The notes beneath the pieces were generated by a model. It worked only from the letters and a program-made list of their open reading frames with translations. It did no database searches and had not been told where the DNA came from. Made by a program: the position numbers and the translations under genes. Shown one piece after another: positions 53,179 to 63,416 of a stretch of DNA of 64,000 nt. Source of the DNA: Yersinia canariae (GTDB lineage Bacteria > Pseudomonadota > Gammaproteobacteria > Enterobacterales > Enterobacteriaceae); NCBI RefSeq assembly GCF_009831415.1, contig NZ_CP043727.1, positions 1,798,001 to 1,862,000 of the forward strand, given 5' to 3'. Position 1 is the first letter of the stretch, and every line of letters begins with the position of its first letter.

Positions 53179-53730
53179 ATGCGGATTAAACCAGATGATA
53201 AATGGCGTTGGTATTTTGATACCGAACACGATCGACTAATGTTGGATTTAGCCAATGGTATGATATTTCGCTCACGTTTCCCGTCTAAAATGTTAACTCC
53301 TGATGCATTTGATGAGTGTGCATTTTGTGTTGACGATGCCGCACTTTATTTTGAGTTTGAAGACCAGTGCCGGCAAATTAAAATGGGGCATGAGCAGCGC
53401 TCGGAATTGATATTAAATGCTTTGGTCGCGTTTCGTTTCCTAAAACCATTAATGCCTAAAAGCTGGTATTTTGCGCAACAGGCTAAAGCATGGATGCCAC
53501 AGAATGCGGAACTGGCTGCGGTAAAAGTATTGGATAGCGGTGAAGAGATTAATTTGTTAGTTGTTGAATCCGGTGATTCTGCCAGTTTGTGTTTATTAGC
53601 GCAGCCCCAAGTGATATTAGCAGGGCGTCAGTTGGTATTGGGTGACGCGATAAAGATAATGAATGACCGTCTATTGCCATTAGTGATTCAAGAAGTTTAT
53701 ACCACGACAACTTATGACCGAGCGATGTAA
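53179..53730 (+). CDS. zapC: Cell division protein ZapC
   Basis: ZapC binds FtsZ and promotes bundling of protofilaments at the division ring in the cytoplasm. The 183-residue protein matches E. coli ZapC along its length. It begins [19 protein letters not shown], with [24 protein letters not shown] in the middle and [27 protein letters not shown] near the end. ATG 53179 has GGAAGG upstream. It stands between pyrD and the convergent ycbX as in E. coli. Confidence 0.94.
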   Translation: MRIKPDDKWRWYFDTEHDRLMLDLANGMIFRSRFPSKMLTPDAFDECAFCVDDAALYFEFEDQCRQIKMGHEQRSELILNALVAFRFLKPLMPKSWYFAQQAKAWMPQNAELAAVKVLDSGEEINLLVVESGDSASLCLLAQPQVILAGRQLVLGDAIKIMNDRLLPLVIQEVYTTTTYDRAM

Positions 53731-53887
53731 TATTTTTTTGTAATTTGAAGCCGTAGGTGAGCTGTGTTTATTATTCTGCCCATCCTTGGGCTTTGCTTCT
53801 TCGAGACGACTGCAAGTAGCATGCAAAACTGCTTCCGGCAGATTGGTCACTCGAATGATTTACCGCCGGATGCCTATTACGATTACC

Positions 53888-55000
53888 TTATTTACCGCTA
53901 AGAGTAATGTTCCCTTTGGGGATACAACTGCAACAAAGGATAGTCCCGTCATTCCCTATTGCACTTTGTTTTAGCGGTGCGACGTCGCCATCGATTAAGG
54001 CAATTCTGCAACTACCACATATTCCCGCCCGACAAGAGTAAGGAATACGGATATTTTGTTGCTCTAACTGCTCTAATAATACCTGCTGATTATTACCGCT
54101 AAAGCGAATGCCATTATATTCGATAGATACAGATTTAGACTGATCTTGTGGGGCCGCAAGACTTTCAACTACTGCTCCAGCCCCGTAAGGGCGTGGTGGT
54201 TTGGTTGACAGAATTTCTACTTCATCTCCAACCCGAATAATACCGCTATTTCTGGCCACCATATTCTGACCAAAATCGATATCACCATTCTCGGCGGTTC
54301 GGAATGTCTGCAGTGTTTGCAATGGTTCGCCAGTGGGATGCTTCCGTCCGCGCTCAATACTAACCGTAGTTAATACGCAGCGGCTGCATGGTTTGACCAA
54401 ATCAAAGGTAATATCGCCCACTCGGATAACCTGCCAAGAGTCTTCTGCAAATGCACTGGCACCCGTCACGACTAAATTAGGACGGAATTGTTCCAGCTTA
54501 ATGCTGCCAGGACAGCGTTGCTGCAATTCTTTAAATGAAGCTTCATTAATCAATAGATAAGGGAAGCCATCCGCAAATGACAGCGGAATTTCCGGTATGG
54601 GTTTTACCCGCCGGGTTAATTCTGCACCGAGCCAACGCAATTGTACTTCTCGCTGAAAATAGCCACTCAGCCAGTTATTGATATCAGCAGGGGCAATTAG
54701 CGCGGTAAAATGATTTCCCCAAACTTCAGTCGGTTCTGCATTGGCTAAAAAATCATTAAAGCGGATACTGGCACTCTCGCCATCGGGGGCTGTGAGATAT
54801 AAACCGTCAGACATTAAAGCTGGCGTAAACATCACCATCTTTGGAAACTGGCGTGCGGTAATAAAAGTGCCATCTGGTTCGGTAATCATAAATACGCGGT
54901 CAAAGGCCAATCCACTGCTGCTGACTTGTGCATGAGAAAGCTGCAAGCCACGCATGGATTTTACCGGATGAACATAGAGCCGGGAGAGGGTAATCACCAT
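53888..55000 (-). CDS. ycbX: YcbX, MOSC and 2Fe-2S domain protein
   Basis: YcbX is a molybdenum-cofactor enzyme that, in E. coli, detoxifies N-hydroxylated base analogues such as 6-N-hydroxylaminopurine. The 370-residue protein has an N-terminal MOSC beta-barrel domain ([13 protein letters not shown]) and a MOSC core with the putative cofactor Cys in [11 protein letters not shown] near residue 206. The C-terminal ferredoxin domain has [14 protein letters not shown] and CCSC as cluster ligands. It is about 8 residues from the E. coli length. It converges on zapC and is divergent from rlmL. Confidence 0.94.
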   Translation of the reverse strand: MVITLSRLYVHPVKSMRGLQLSHAQVSSSGLAFDRVFMITEPDGTFITARQFPKMVMFTPALMSDGLYLTAPDGESASIRFNDFLANAEPTEVWGNHFTALIAPADINNWLSGYFQREVQLRWLGAELTRRVKPIPEIPLSFADGFPYLLINEASFKELQQRCPGSIKLEQFRPNLVVTGASAFAEDSWQVIRVGDITFDLVKPCSRCVLTTVSIERGRKHPTGEPLQTLQTFRTAENGDIDFGQNMVARNSGIIRVGDEVEILSTKPPRPYGAGAVVESLAAPQDQSKSVSIEYNGIRFSGNNQQVLLEQLEQQNIRIPYSCRAGICGSCRIALIDGDVAPLKQSAIGNDGTILCCSCIPKGNITLSGK

Positions 55001-55099
55001 TGCCTCCGTGCGAGTATTAAATTAGAGGGAGCAACTTTATGACAAGCTGCTGGGATTAGCTATAATGCGCAACAATTTTCTTTTTGGTGATAGTGCGAT

Positions 55100-57220
55100 A
55101 TGAACTCTCTGTTTGCCAGCACGGCGCGTGGACTGGAAGAACTGTTAAAAAGCGAACTCGAAGCGCTGGGCGCTCACGACTGTAAAATAGTACAGGGGGG
55201 GGTACATTTTCAGGGTGACGATCGGCTCATGTACCAAAGCCTGCTGTGGAGCCGCTTGGCCTCACGCATTTTGTTACCGCTTAACGAATTTAAAGTTTAC
55301 AGTGACTTAGATTTATACCTGGGTGTGCAGGCCATTGATTGGCCATCAATTTTTGGTGTAGATAAAACTTTTGCCGTACATTTTAGCGGCGTGAATGATG
55401 AAATCCGCAACAGCCAGTACGGGGCATTAAAAGTTAAAGATGCCATCGTGGATAGCTTTACTCGCAAGCTGGATCAGCGCCCAACAGTTGCTAAACAGCA
55501 ACCGGATATCCGGGTGAATGTGTTCCTGCAACGGGAAATGGCCAGCGTAGCACTTGATCTTAGTGGTGAAGGGCTGCATCAGCGCGGCTATCGTGACCTG
55601 ACGGGGCAGGCGCCCCTGAAAGAAAATCTGGCGGCGGCGATTATCCAACGTTCCGGTTGGCAGTTGGGTACCCCGATGGTCGATCCGATGTGCGGCTCAG
55701 GTACATTGCTGATTGAAGCGGCGATGATGGCCTCTGACCGGGCTCCGGGTCTGCATCGAGCGCATTGGGGTTTTACAGCCTGGAGCGCTTTTAACGAAGA
55801 GCTGTGGCGTGAATTGACCACCGAAGCGCAAGTACGCGCCCGCCGTGGTTTGCAAGAGACAACCTCCCGCTTCTTTGGATCAGATATTGACCGTCGTGTC
55901 ATTGAGATGGCACGAGCCAATGCGCGCCGTGCTGGTGTCTCAGAACTGATTACCTTTAATGCTAATGATGTCAGTAAACTGGTTAATCCATTACCAGAAG
56001 GCCCGGTGGGGACTGTTATCAGTAACCCACCTTACGGTGAGCGGTTGGACAGTGAGCCTGCATTGATTGCGCTGCATAATATGCTTGGCCGCATCATGAA
56101 AACGGCATTCGGTGGCTGGCGTTTGTCACTGTTCAGCGCATCGCCAGAATTGCTGAGCTGTTTACAGTTACGTGCAGATCGCGAATTCAAGGCCAAGAAT
56201 GGCCCGTTGGATTGCGTGCAGAAAAACTATCAATTAGCGGCTAATCCACAAGGTGCGGCAGGTGTTCAGGTGGCAGAGGATTATGCCAATCGCCTGCGTA
56301 AAAATGTGAAAAAGCTGGATAAGTGGGCTAAGCAGCAGGGCATTGAATGTTACCGTTTGTATGACGCCGATTTGCCAGATTACAACGTGGCAGTCGATCG
56401 TTATGGTAGCAAGGTGGTCGTGCAGGAGTATGCGCCGCCTAAGACGATTGATGCGCAAAAAGCACGTCAGCGCCTGTTTGATGTTATTAATGCCACTTTG
56501 GCTGTGTTGAATTTGCCATCCAATCAGTTGGTGTTGAAAACACGTGAACGCCAGAAAGGCAAAAGCCAATACGAGAAATTAGCTCAGAAAGGCGAGTTCC
56601 TGCTGGTGAGTGAATATAATGCCAAGCTATGGGTTAACCTAACGGATTACCTTGATACTGGTTTGTTCCTCGACCACCGCATTGCTCGTCAGATGCTGGG
56701 CAAAATGAGTCAGGGTAAAGATTTCCTTAACTTGTTTGCTTATACCGGAACTGCCAGTGTTCATGCGGGGCTGGGCGGTGCGCGCAGCACGACGACAGTT
56801 GATATGTCGCGTACGTATTTGGAATGGGCTGAGAAAAACCTGCGAGCCAATGGTTTAACCGGTCAGCAACATCGCCTAATTCAAGCGGATTGCCTCTCTT
56901 GGCTGAGTAACACCGATGAGCAATTCGATGTGATCTTTATTGATCCGCCGACGTTCTCTAACTCCAAGCGAATGGAGACCACTTTTGATGTTCAGCGCGA
57001 TCATTTAGTGCTGATGAAAGAACTTAAACGGTTATTGCGCCGTAAGGGGACAATTATGTTCTCGAACAATAAGCGCGGTTTCCAGATGGATTTGGCCGGT
57101 ATAGAAGCGTTGGGGCTGGAAGCGAAAGAAATCACAGCGCAAACGCAATCTGAAGACTTTGCCCGTAATCGTCAGATCCACAACTGTTGGCTGGTCACCC
57201 ACAGCCGCGAGGAAAAGTAA
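55100..57220 (+). CDS. rlmL: 23S rRNA bifunctional methyltransferase RlmKL
   Basis: RlmKL makes m2G2445 (N-terminal RlmL half) and m7G2069 (C-terminal RlmK half) in 23S rRNA during 50S assembly. The 706-residue protein has a THUMP domain (about 40-155). An RlmL methyltransferase carries [17 protein letters not shown] and SNPPYGERL near 307, and a second SAM fold carries [17 protein letters not shown] and [13 protein letters not shown] near 613-625. This is the fused form typical of gamma-proteobacteria. uup follows after only 5 bases, so the two are probably co-transcribed. Confidence 0.97.
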   Translation: MNSLFASTARGLEELLKSELEALGAHDCKIVQGGVHFQGDDRLMYQSLLWSRLASRILLPLNEFKVYSDLDLYLGVQAIDWPSIFGVDKTFAVHFSGVNDEIRNSQYGALKVKDAIVDSFTRKLDQRPTVAKQQPDIRVNVFLQREMASVALDLSGEGLHQRGYRDLTGQAPLKENLAAAIIQRSGWQLGTPMVDPMCGSGTLLIEAAMMASDRAPGLHRAHWGFTAWSAFNEELWRELTTEAQVRARRGLQETTSRFFGSDIDRRVIEMARANARRAGVSELITFNANDVSKLVNPLPEGPVGTVISNPPYGERLDSEPALIALHNMLGRIMKTAFGGWRLSLFSASPELLSCLQLRADREFKAKNGPLDCVQKNYQLAANPQGAAGVQVAEDYANRLRKNVKKLDKWAKQQGIECYRLYDADLPDYNVAVDRYGSKVVVQEYAPPKTIDAQKARQRLFDVINATLAVLNLPSNQLVLKTRERQKGKSQYEKLAQKGEFLLVSEYNAKLWVNLTDYLDTGLFLDHRIARQMLGKMSQGKDFLNLFAYTGTASVHAGLGGARSTTTVDMSRTYLEWAEKNLRANGLTGQQHRLIQADCLSWLSNTDEQFDVIFIDPPTFSNSKRMETTFDVQRDHLVLMKELKRLLRRKGTIMFSNNKRGFQMDLAGIEALGLEAKEITAQTQSEDFARNRQIHNCWLVTHSREEK

Positions 57221-57225
57221 AAACT

Positions 57226-59139
57226 ATGTCGTTAATTAGCATGTCCGGTGCATGGCTGTCGTTCAGCGATGCGCCTTTATTAGATAATACTGAATTGCAT
57301 ATTGAGGCGAACGAGCGAGTTTGTCTGGTGGGCCGCAATGGCGCGGGCAAATCCACCTTGCTGAAAATTCTGAGCAAAGAAGTTCCCTTGGATGATGGCC
57401 GCCTCATCTATGAGCAGGATTTGATTGTTGCACGTCTGCAACAAGACCCGCCACGTAATGTCGCCGGGACCGTATTTGACTTTGTTGCTGAAGGTGTTCA
57501 AGAACAAGCCGAGCATCTGAAAGCTTATCATGCCACGCTGCATCAGGTTGAACTGGATCCGAGCGACAAGAACCTTAATCGCCTGGCGGCATTGCAGGAA
57601 ATTCTGGACCATCAGGGGTTATGGCAGCTAGACAGCCGTATTCAGGAGGTGTTGGTTCAATTGGGTTTATCAGCAGATGCTGAGTTGTCATCTCTGTCAG
57701 GTGGGTGGTTACGTAAAGCAGCATTAGGCCGTGCGTTGGTAAGCTCGCCAAAAGTGCTTTTGCTGGATGAGCCGACCAACCATTTGGATATCGAAACGAT
57801 TAACTGGCTGGAAGGTTTCCTGAAGGAATTCCAGGGCAGCATTGTGTTTATTTCCCATGACCGCTCCTTTATCCGGGCGATGGCAACGCGAATTGTCGAT
57901 CTCGACCGCGGTAAATTGGTGTCATGGCCAGGTAATTACGAACTGTATCTTGCCAGCAAAGAAGAAGCTCTGCGGGTTGAAGAACTGCAAAATGCTGAGT
58001 TTGACCGCAAACTGGCACAAGAAGAAGTTTGGATTCGCCAGGGCATCAAAGCACGACGCACCCGTAATGAGGGCCGTGTTCGCGCCTTGAAAGCATTACG
58101 GATGGAGCGTTCAGAGCGCCGTGAAGTGATGGGTACGGCGAAGATGCAAGTGGAAGAAACAGTGCGTTCGGGCAAAATTGTCTTTGATCTGGAAAATGTT
58201 AATTATCAGGTTGACGGCAAAGTGCTGGTGAAAGATTTCACGGCTCAAGTGCAGCGTGGCGATAAAATTGCGCTGGTGGGGCCGAATGGCTGCGGTAAAA
58301 CGACCTTGCTGAAACTGATGCTCGGTCAGCTTAAAGCCGACAGCGGTAAAGTACATTGCGGTACCAAACTGGAAGTGGCCTATTTTGACCAGCATCGCGC
58401 AGAGCTGGATCCAGAACGCACAGTGATGGATAACTTGGCTGAAGGTAAGCAAGAAGTCATGGTCAATGGCCGTTCACGCCATGTTCTGGGCTATCTGCAA
58501 GACTTCTTGTTCCACCCTAAACGCGCCATGACGCCGGTAAAAGCATTATCTGGTGGCGAACGTAACCGCCTGTTATTGGCTAAATTATTCCTTAAACCAA
58601 GCAACTTGCTGATCCTCGATGAGCCGACCAATGATCTGGATGTGGAAACACTGGAGCTATTGGAGGAAATGGTTGATAGCTATCAGGGCACTGTGCTGTT
58701 GGTCAGCCATGACCGCCAATTCGTTGATAACTCGGTGACGGAGTGCTGGATTTTTGAAGGTAATGGCCAAATCAGCAGCTTCGTGGGGGGGTATTATGAT
58801 GCTCACCAGCAGCGCGCTGAGGCGAAACCTATTCGTCAGGTAGCACCAAAAGTAGAAGAAACCAAAGCTGTTGCTCCCGCAAAAAGTCCTGCATCAGCGG
58901 CAAAACGCCCCGGTAAACTGAGCTATAACTTGCAACGCGAGCTGGATCAGTTACCACAGCAGTTAGAAAATTTGGAAAAAGAAATCAGTGGGTTACAGGC
59001 AGAAGTCGGCCACGCAGACTTCTTCTCCCGCCCACATGAAGAGACACAACAGGTTTTGAAAGCATTGGCTGATGCCGAACAGGCCTTGGAAGTTGCATTT
59101 AGCCGTTGGGAAGAGCTGGAAGCTCAGAAAAACGGCTAA
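57226..59139 (+). CDS. uup: ABC-F ATPase Uup
   Basis: Uup is a soluble ABC-F protein with two ATPase domains. In E. coli it affects transposon precise excision and ribosome function. The 637-residue protein has Walker A GRNGAGKST (36-44), LSGGWLRKAALGR and LLLDEPTNHLD in the first domain, and GPNGCGKTT (352-360), LSGGERNRLLLA and LILDEPTNDLD in the second. The linker between the domains is the charged ABC-F type (KARRTRNEGRVRALK). The last 90 residues form the Uup-specific coiled coil. ATG 57226 gives MSLISMSGAWLS; a 13-codon extension inside rlmL is rejected. Confidence 0.96.
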   Translation: MSLISMSGAWLSFSDAPLLDNTELHIEANERVCLVGRNGAGKSTLLKILSKEVPLDDGRLIYEQDLIVARLQQDPPRNVAGTVFDFVAEGVQEQAEHLKAYHATLHQVELDPSDKNLNRLAALQEILDHQGLWQLDSRIQEVLVQLGLSADAELSSLSGGWLRKAALGRALVSSPKVLLLDEPTNHLDIETINWLEGFLKEFQGSIVFISHDRSFIRAMATRIVDLDRGKLVSWPGNYELYLASKEEALRVEELQNAEFDRKLAQEEVWIRQGIKARRTRNEGRVRALKALRMERSERREVMGTAKMQVEETVRSGKIVFDLENVNYQVDGKVLVKDFTAQVQRGDKIALVGPNGCGKTTLLKLMLGQLKADSGKVHCGTKLEVAYFDQHRAELDPERTVMDNLAEGKQEVMVNGRSRHVLGYLQDFLFHPKRAMTPVKALSGGERNRLLLAKLFLKPSNLLILDEPTNDLDVETLELLEEMVDSYQGTVLLVSHDRQFVDNSVTECWIFEGNGQISSFVGGYYDAHQQRAEAKPIRQVAPKVEETKAVAPAKSPASAAKRPGKLSYNLQRELDQLPQQLENLEKEISGLQAEVGHADFFSRPHEETQQVLKALADAEQALEVAFSRWEELEAQKNG

Positions 59140-59226
59140 ACATCTGTTTTCGCCGTTCTACTAAATGATGTGCTATACGATAGTATGCCTATTGTTATAT
59201 TAGTATCGTAACAATAGGTATTTAAC

Positions 59227-59300
59227 TATACCCAATAGATTTCAATGTACAGGAAGGTGGTTGGCAACACGCCTGTACTTAGAAAGATAAAGGGAATATA
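59227..59300. repeat. Short ERIC-like repeat upstream of pqiA
   Basis: A 74-base element starts TATACCCAATAGATTTCAA and ends AGAAAGATAAAGGGAATATA. GTACAGG pairs with CCTGTAC across the middle. It shares its left tip and layout with the element at 40119-40200, and it supplies an in-frame ATG (59245) ahead of pqiA. Confidence 0.65.
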
Positions 59301-59325
59301 CAGATCAGCCGTGAGGGATCCGATA

Positions 59326-60621
59326 TTGTGTTCTGTAATTCAGTCTGAGCACGGCGAACACTCTGGGCAGTCAGGGAACGTTATCCTGTGCCGGCAGTGT
59401 GACATGTCAGTGGCCTTACCCTCCTTGCCTTATGGCACAAAAGCGGTATGTCCGCGCTGTAAAACTACACTGACTGCGCGGTGGGATGAACCACGCAAGC
59501 GCCCGGTGGGTTATGCGATCAGCGCGCTGTTTATGCTATTGCTGGCTAATATGTTTCCTTTCGTCAATATGCGTGTGGCGGGGATCACCAGCGAAATAAC
59601 CCTGATCCAAATACCCAAAGTGATGGTGGCTGATAACTATGCCAGCATGGCGACGTTATTTATGGTTTTGGTTCAGTTGATACCGGCTTTCTGTATGGTG
59701 GCTATTATTCTGCTTTGCCTGCGGGTGCGAATGCCACATCGCTGGAAAGCACTCATAGCAAAGGCGTTATTCCAATTTAAAACCTGGTGCATGGTTGAGA
59801 TTTTCCTCGCCGGTGTGTTAGTCAGTTTTGTCAAACTGATGGCGTATGGCGAAATTGGCATCGGCAGCAGTTTTGTCCCATATTGCTTATTTTGCTTGTT
59901 GCAGGTGCGCGCTTTCCAATGTGTTGACCGCCATTGGATGTGGCAAGATATTGCCCCCGCACCGGCATTATCTCAGCCACTTGTTGCGGGCCAAACAGGT
60001 TTGCGCCAAGGCCTGCGCTCTTGCGCGTGCTGTACGGCCATTTTACCGCAGGCCCAGGTGGAGTGCCCACGCTGCCATACCCATGGTTATATTCGTCGGC
60101 GTAATAGCTTACAGTGGACAATGGCATTATTAGTCACGTCCGTGATGCTGTATGTTCCCGCGAATCTGATGCCAATCATGATAACCGAAAGCTTAGGAAA
60201 CCAGATGAACTCCACCATTATGGCTGGGGTGATTTTCCTGTGGAGTGAAGGTTCTTATCCGGTGGCGCTGGTCATTTTTATTGCCAGTATTATGGTGCCG
60301 TCATTAAAAATGTTGGCGATCGGCTGGTTATGTTGGGATGCGAAAGGCAAAGGTAATACTGACACTGAACGAATGCATTTTATTTATGAAATAGTCGAAT
60401 TTGTTGGCCGTTGGTCAATGATTGATGTCTTTGTTATTGCGGTGTTGTCGTCATTAGTGCGTATCGGGCAACTGATGAGTATCTATCCGGCGATTGGTGC
60501 GCTGTTATTTGCGATGGTGGTTATCCTGACCATGTTTGCTGCATTAACCTTCGATCCTCGTTTAACCTGGGATCGGATAAGTGAAACAACTCAGAAGGAG
60601 CCGCAAGGTGACGGACAATAA
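59326..60621 (+). CDS. pqiA: Intermembrane transport protein PqiA
   Basis: PqiA is the inner-membrane partner of the PqiB MCE tunnel, thought to move lipids between the membranes; the operon responds to paraquat stress in E. coli. The protein (431 residues from this start) has two PqiA modules of four membrane helices. Each begins with a cytoplasmic zinc ribbon: CRQCDM...CPRC, and CACC...CPRCHTHG near residues 230-255. The start is uncertain. TTG 59326 has GAGGGA 7 bases upstream and gives MCSVIQSEH, similar in layout to E. coli PqiA. GTG 59311 is possible, and the ATG at 59245 lies in a repeat element. Confidence 0.88.
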   Translation: MCSVIQSEHGEHSGQSGNVILCRQCDMSVALPSLPYGTKAVCPRCKTTLTARWDEPRKRPVGYAISALFMLLLANMFPFVNMRVAGITSEITLIQIPKVMVADNYASMATLFMVLVQLIPAFCMVAIILLCLRVRMPHRWKALIAKALFQFKTWCMVEIFLAGVLVSFVKLMAYGEIGIGSSFVPYCLFCLLQVRAFQCVDRHWMWQDIAPAPALSQPLVAGQTGLRQGLRSCACCTAILPQAQVECPRCHTHGYIRRRNSLQWTMALLVTSVMLYVPANLMPIMITESLGNQMNSTIMAGVIFLWSEGSYPVALVIFIASIMVPSLKMLAIGWLCWDAKGKGNTDTERMHFIYEIVEFVGRWSMIDVFVIAVLSSLVRIGQLMSIYPAIGALLFAMVVILTMFAALTFDPRLTWDRISETTQKEPQGDGQ

Positions 60622-62260
60622 TCCCAGCCAGGGTGTGGCAGAAATTGAAAAAATCAAGCGGTGGTCCCCAGTGTGGATCATCCCGATTGTTACTGCGCTG
60701 ATTGGCGCATGGGTACTGTTTTATCATTTTAGCCATCTGGGGCCACAAGTGGTGATGACCACTTTGAATGCTGAAGGTATTGAAGCCGGTAAAACAAAAA
60801 TAAAGAGCCGTAGCGTGGATGTTGGCATCGTTGAACAGGTGACCCTGAGTCAAGATCTGAACCATGTTATCGTGCAGGCGCGGTTGAATTCCGGCATGAA
60901 TAGCTTGTTGCACAGCGATACGGTTTTCTGGGTAGTCAAACCGCAGATTGGCCGTGAAGGGGTTTCCGGGCTGGGAACACTGCTGTCAGGTGCCTATATC
61001 GAATTGCAACCTGGCGGGAAAGGTAAGGCATTGGATGAATTCACATTGTTGGACTCTCCCCCTCTTGCTTCGCCAGATGCTAAAGGGATCCGCATTACAC
61101 TCGATAGTGAACAAGCCGGGCAGTTGAGCGCGGGTGATCCGGTGTTGTTTCGTGGCTATCGTGTCGGCTCGGTGGAAACCAGTACCTTTGATGCTAAATC
61201 ACGCCTGATGCGTTATCAGTTATTCATTGGCGCGCCTTATGACGGTCTGGTCAACACCAATGTTAGATTCTGGAAAGACAGTGGCGTGGCGATAGACCTC
61301 TCCTCACAGGGGATGCGCGTTGAGATGGCATCACTGGCGACCTTGCTCAGTGGCGGCGTCAGCTTTGATGTGCCGGATGGTCAGGAGCTGGGTAAACCAA
61401 TCACCCAAGATAAAGCTGAATTCAAACTGTTTGATAACCGCAGTAGCATTCAAAACTCGCTGTATACCGAACATGAAGATTTCTTGCTGTTCTTCTCTGA
61501 TTCTGTGCGCGGCTTGCAAGCTGGTGCGCCGGTTGAATTCCGGGGTATCCGTGTCGGCACCGTGGGAGATGTACCTTTCTTCACTGAAGGTATGAGGCAG
61601 CGGGTGGACAATGACTTCCGTATTCCGGTGCTCATCCGTATCGAGCCTGGCCGTTTTCGCAATGATTTAGGCCCGGATGCTAATTTTGAACAAATACTGA
61701 AAACCGCCAAAGAACGCGGTCTGCGTGCTTCCTTGAAATCAGGCAACCTGTTGACCGGTGCATTATTTATTGATTTGGACTTCTACCCAGATGCAAAACC
61801 TTGGAAAGGGCCGCTGGAAGTGGCGGGTTATCCATTGTTGCCAACCGTCAGTGGTGGTTTGGCGCAAATTCAGCAGAAAGTGATGCAGACGCTAGATAAA
61901 ATCAATAGCCTGCCGCTGAACCCAATGGTCACTGAAGTCACCAAAACATTGGCTGAAAGTCAGAAAACAATGCGCGAAACTCAGAAGACGTTGGAAGCAT
62001 TGACCGCGATTACTTCAAGCCCGGCAATGCAAGATCTGCCCAAAGATCTGCAAAAGACGTTGAATGAGCTGAATCGCAGTATGAAAGGTTTCCAGCCAGG
62101 TTCACCGGCCTACAATAAAATGGTGGGTGATATGCAGCGTTTAGATCAGGTCTTGCGTGAATTACAACCGGTATTGCGAACGCTGAATGAAAAGAGCAAT
62201 GCGCTGGTGTTTGAAGCGGCAGGAAGTCAGGATCCTCAGCCTAAGAAGGCCAAAAAATGA
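60608..62260 (+). CDS. pqiB: Intermembrane transport protein PqiB (MCE protein)
   Basis: PqiB forms a hexameric syringe-like tunnel of stacked MCE rings across the periplasm. The 550-residue protein has one N-terminal membrane helix (WIIPIVTALIGAWVLFYHF) and three MCE domains (about 45-135, 160-230 and 285-390). A C-terminal helical region rich in Lys/Gln/Thr follows, building the needle. The GTG at 60608 has AGGAG 7 bases upstream, better than the ATG 9 codons earlier, and overlaps pqiA by 14 bases. pqiC overlaps its end by 4 bases: the three genes are coupled. Confidence 0.95.
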   Translation: MTDNNPSQGVAEIEKIKRWSPVWIIPIVTALIGAWVLFYHFSHLGPQVVMTTLNAEGIEAGKTKIKSRSVDVGIVEQVTLSQDLNHVIVQARLNSGMNSLLHSDTVFWVVKPQIGREGVSGLGTLLSGAYIELQPGGKGKALDEFTLLDSPPLASPDAKGIRITLDSEQAGQLSAGDPVLFRGYRVGSVETSTFDAKSRLMRYQLFIGAPYDGLVNTNVRFWKDSGVAIDLSSQGMRVEMASLATLLSGGVSFDVPDGQELGKPITQDKAEFKLFDNRSSIQNSLYTEHEDFLLFFSDSVRGLQAGAPVEFRGIRVGTVGDVPFFTEGMRQRVDNDFRIPVLIRIEPGRFRNDLGPDANFEQILKTAKERGLRASLKSGNLLTGALFIDLDFYPDAKPWKGPLEVAGYPLLPTVSGGLAQIQQKVMQTLDKINSLPLNPMVTEVTKTLAESQKTMRETQKTLEALTAITSSPAMQDLPKDLQKTLNELNRSMKGFQPGSPAYNKMVGDMQRLDQVLRELQPVLRTLNEKSNALVFEAAGSQDPQPKKAKK

Positions 62261-62808
62261 TGAAATGGATGGCAGTTATCGCAGCGCTGTTACTGAGCGC
62301 ATGCAGCAGTACACCCAGCAAAACATACTATCAGTTACCTGCACTCAGTGCGCCTGTGGGGGCGACCAGCAGTGTGGCGTCACGGCAACTGTGGGTTGAG
62401 CATGTTGGCGTGGCTGACTATTTGGCTGCTGCGGGCGTGGTGTATCAAACCAATGACGTACAGTATGTGATTGCCAGCAACAACCTGTGGGCCAGCCCGT
62501 TGGATCAGCAGTTGCAGCAGACCTTGGTGACTAATCTGAGTCATGCATTGCCGGGTTGGTTGGTGTCCTCACAACCACTTGATAGCGATCAGGATGTACT
62601 TAATGTGACTGTCACCGGGTTCCACGGCCGTTATGACGGAAGAGCTATCATCAGTGGTGTTTGGATACTTAAACACCGGGGGCAACTGATTAAACAGCCG
62701 TTTGATTTAGCACTTAAACAGAACGAAGATGGCTATGACACGCTAATTCGTTCTCTGGCCGAGGGCTGGCAGCAGGAAGCTAAGGCGATTGCAGCCCAAC
62801 TGCGCTGA
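62257..62808 (+). CDS. pqiC: Outer-membrane lipoprotein PqiC
   Basis: PqiC (YmbA) is a lipoprotein that binds PqiB and anchors the tunnel at the outer membrane. The 183-residue precursor starts MMKWMAVIAALLLSACSST; the lipobox LSAC places the acylated Cys at residue 16. The mature part is the ABC-type transport auxiliary fold (YYQLPALSAPV, RQLWVEHVGVADYL). The residue after Cys is Ser, not Asp, so sorting to the outer membrane by Lol is expected. The ATGA overlap couples it to pqiB. It is the last gene before rmf. Confidence 0.93.
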   Translation: MMKWMAVIAALLLSACSSTPSKTYYQLPALSAPVGATSSVASRQLWVEHVGVADYLAAAGVVYQTNDVQYVIASNNLWASPLDQQLQQTLVTNLSHALPGWLVSSQPLDSDQDVLNVTVTGFHGRYDGRAIISGVWILKHRGQLIKQPFDLALKQNEDGYDTLIRSLAEGWQQEAKAIAAQLR

Positions 62809-62838
62809 TTTTAAGTCATATTTTGTTCCAAATAAGTC

Positions 62839-62885
62839 TAATCCTCTTTCATAGATAATAAAAAACTTATCGTGAAAGAGGATTA
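62839..62885. repeat. Long inverted repeat between pqiC and rmf
   Basis: TAATCCTCTTTCA (62839-62851) is the exact inverse of TGAAAGAGGATTA (62873-62885). Inside it GATAA pairs with TTATC around an 8-base loop. The extended hairpin has 18 pairs with one small internal bulge. No T-run follows, so it is not a standard terminator. It may be an RNA 3' structure for pqiABC or a protein site. Confidence 0.7.
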
Positions 62886-63086
62886 TTAATAAATATCAAT
62901 TAGTTAACGTCTCCCACCCCAAATCAATCACTTAGCAAATTCAGCGTGCATAGCTCACAAATGTGACATTGGCGTGAATTTTGCGCATTGCTTTTCTGTT
63001 TCCTAAGGTCTATCACTTAACTGTGACTGAACATAAAGTAGTCACTGTTTTATTTCCACCAGACAGAAAGATGAGGGAAACGAGGC

Positions 63087-63254
63087 ATGAAGAGACAGAA
63101 AAGAGATCGCTTGGAAAGAGCGTTGTCACGTGGGTATCAGGCCGGTATTTCAGGGCGTTCAAGGGAAATTTGCCCCTATCAAGCTTTAGACGCCAGATCG
63201 CATTGGTTAGGAGGTTGGCGACAAGCCATGGAGGACAGGGCTGTGACCGCTTAA
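63087..63254 (+). CDS. rmf: Ribosome modulation factor
   Basis: RMF binds the 30S subunit in stationary phase and drives pairing of 70S ribosomes into inactive 100S dimers. The 55-residue protein starts MKRQKRDRLERALSRGYQAG. It is very basic, with CPYQALDARSHWLGGWR in the middle, as in E. coli RMF. A GAGG ribosome-binding site lies just upstream. The longer frame from 62981 contains it in the same phase but has no family match before this Met. A terminator follows. Confidence 0.95.
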   Translation: MKRQKRDRLERALSRGYQAGISGRSREICPYQALDARSHWLGGWRQAMEDRAVTA

Positions 63255-63279
63255 GCGGCTCTCTGTCAGACTAAGGGAT

Positions 63280-63318
63280 AACCTCCGCTTTATGCGCATA
63301 TCGCGGAGGTTGTTGTTT
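63280..63318 (+). terminator. Intrinsic terminator of rmf
   Basis: AACCTCCGC (63280-63288) pairs with GCGGAGGTT (63303-63311). The loop is 14 bases with an inner ATGCGCAT palindrome, followed by GTTGTTT. Confidence 0.85.
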
Positions 63319-63416
63319 CTACACATCTTTCATGGCGCTGTTACACAGCTGACTTTGATTAAAATACTCTTCATCACTTAATACCACAGTGCTATTGGCA
63401 GTATTTATGAATTGGA

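Noticed and set aside
62981..63254. Longer frame in phase with rmf
   Set aside because: RMF is a 55-residue protein starting MKRQKRDR at 63087, with a ribosome-binding site. The upstream part is promoter and leader sequence.
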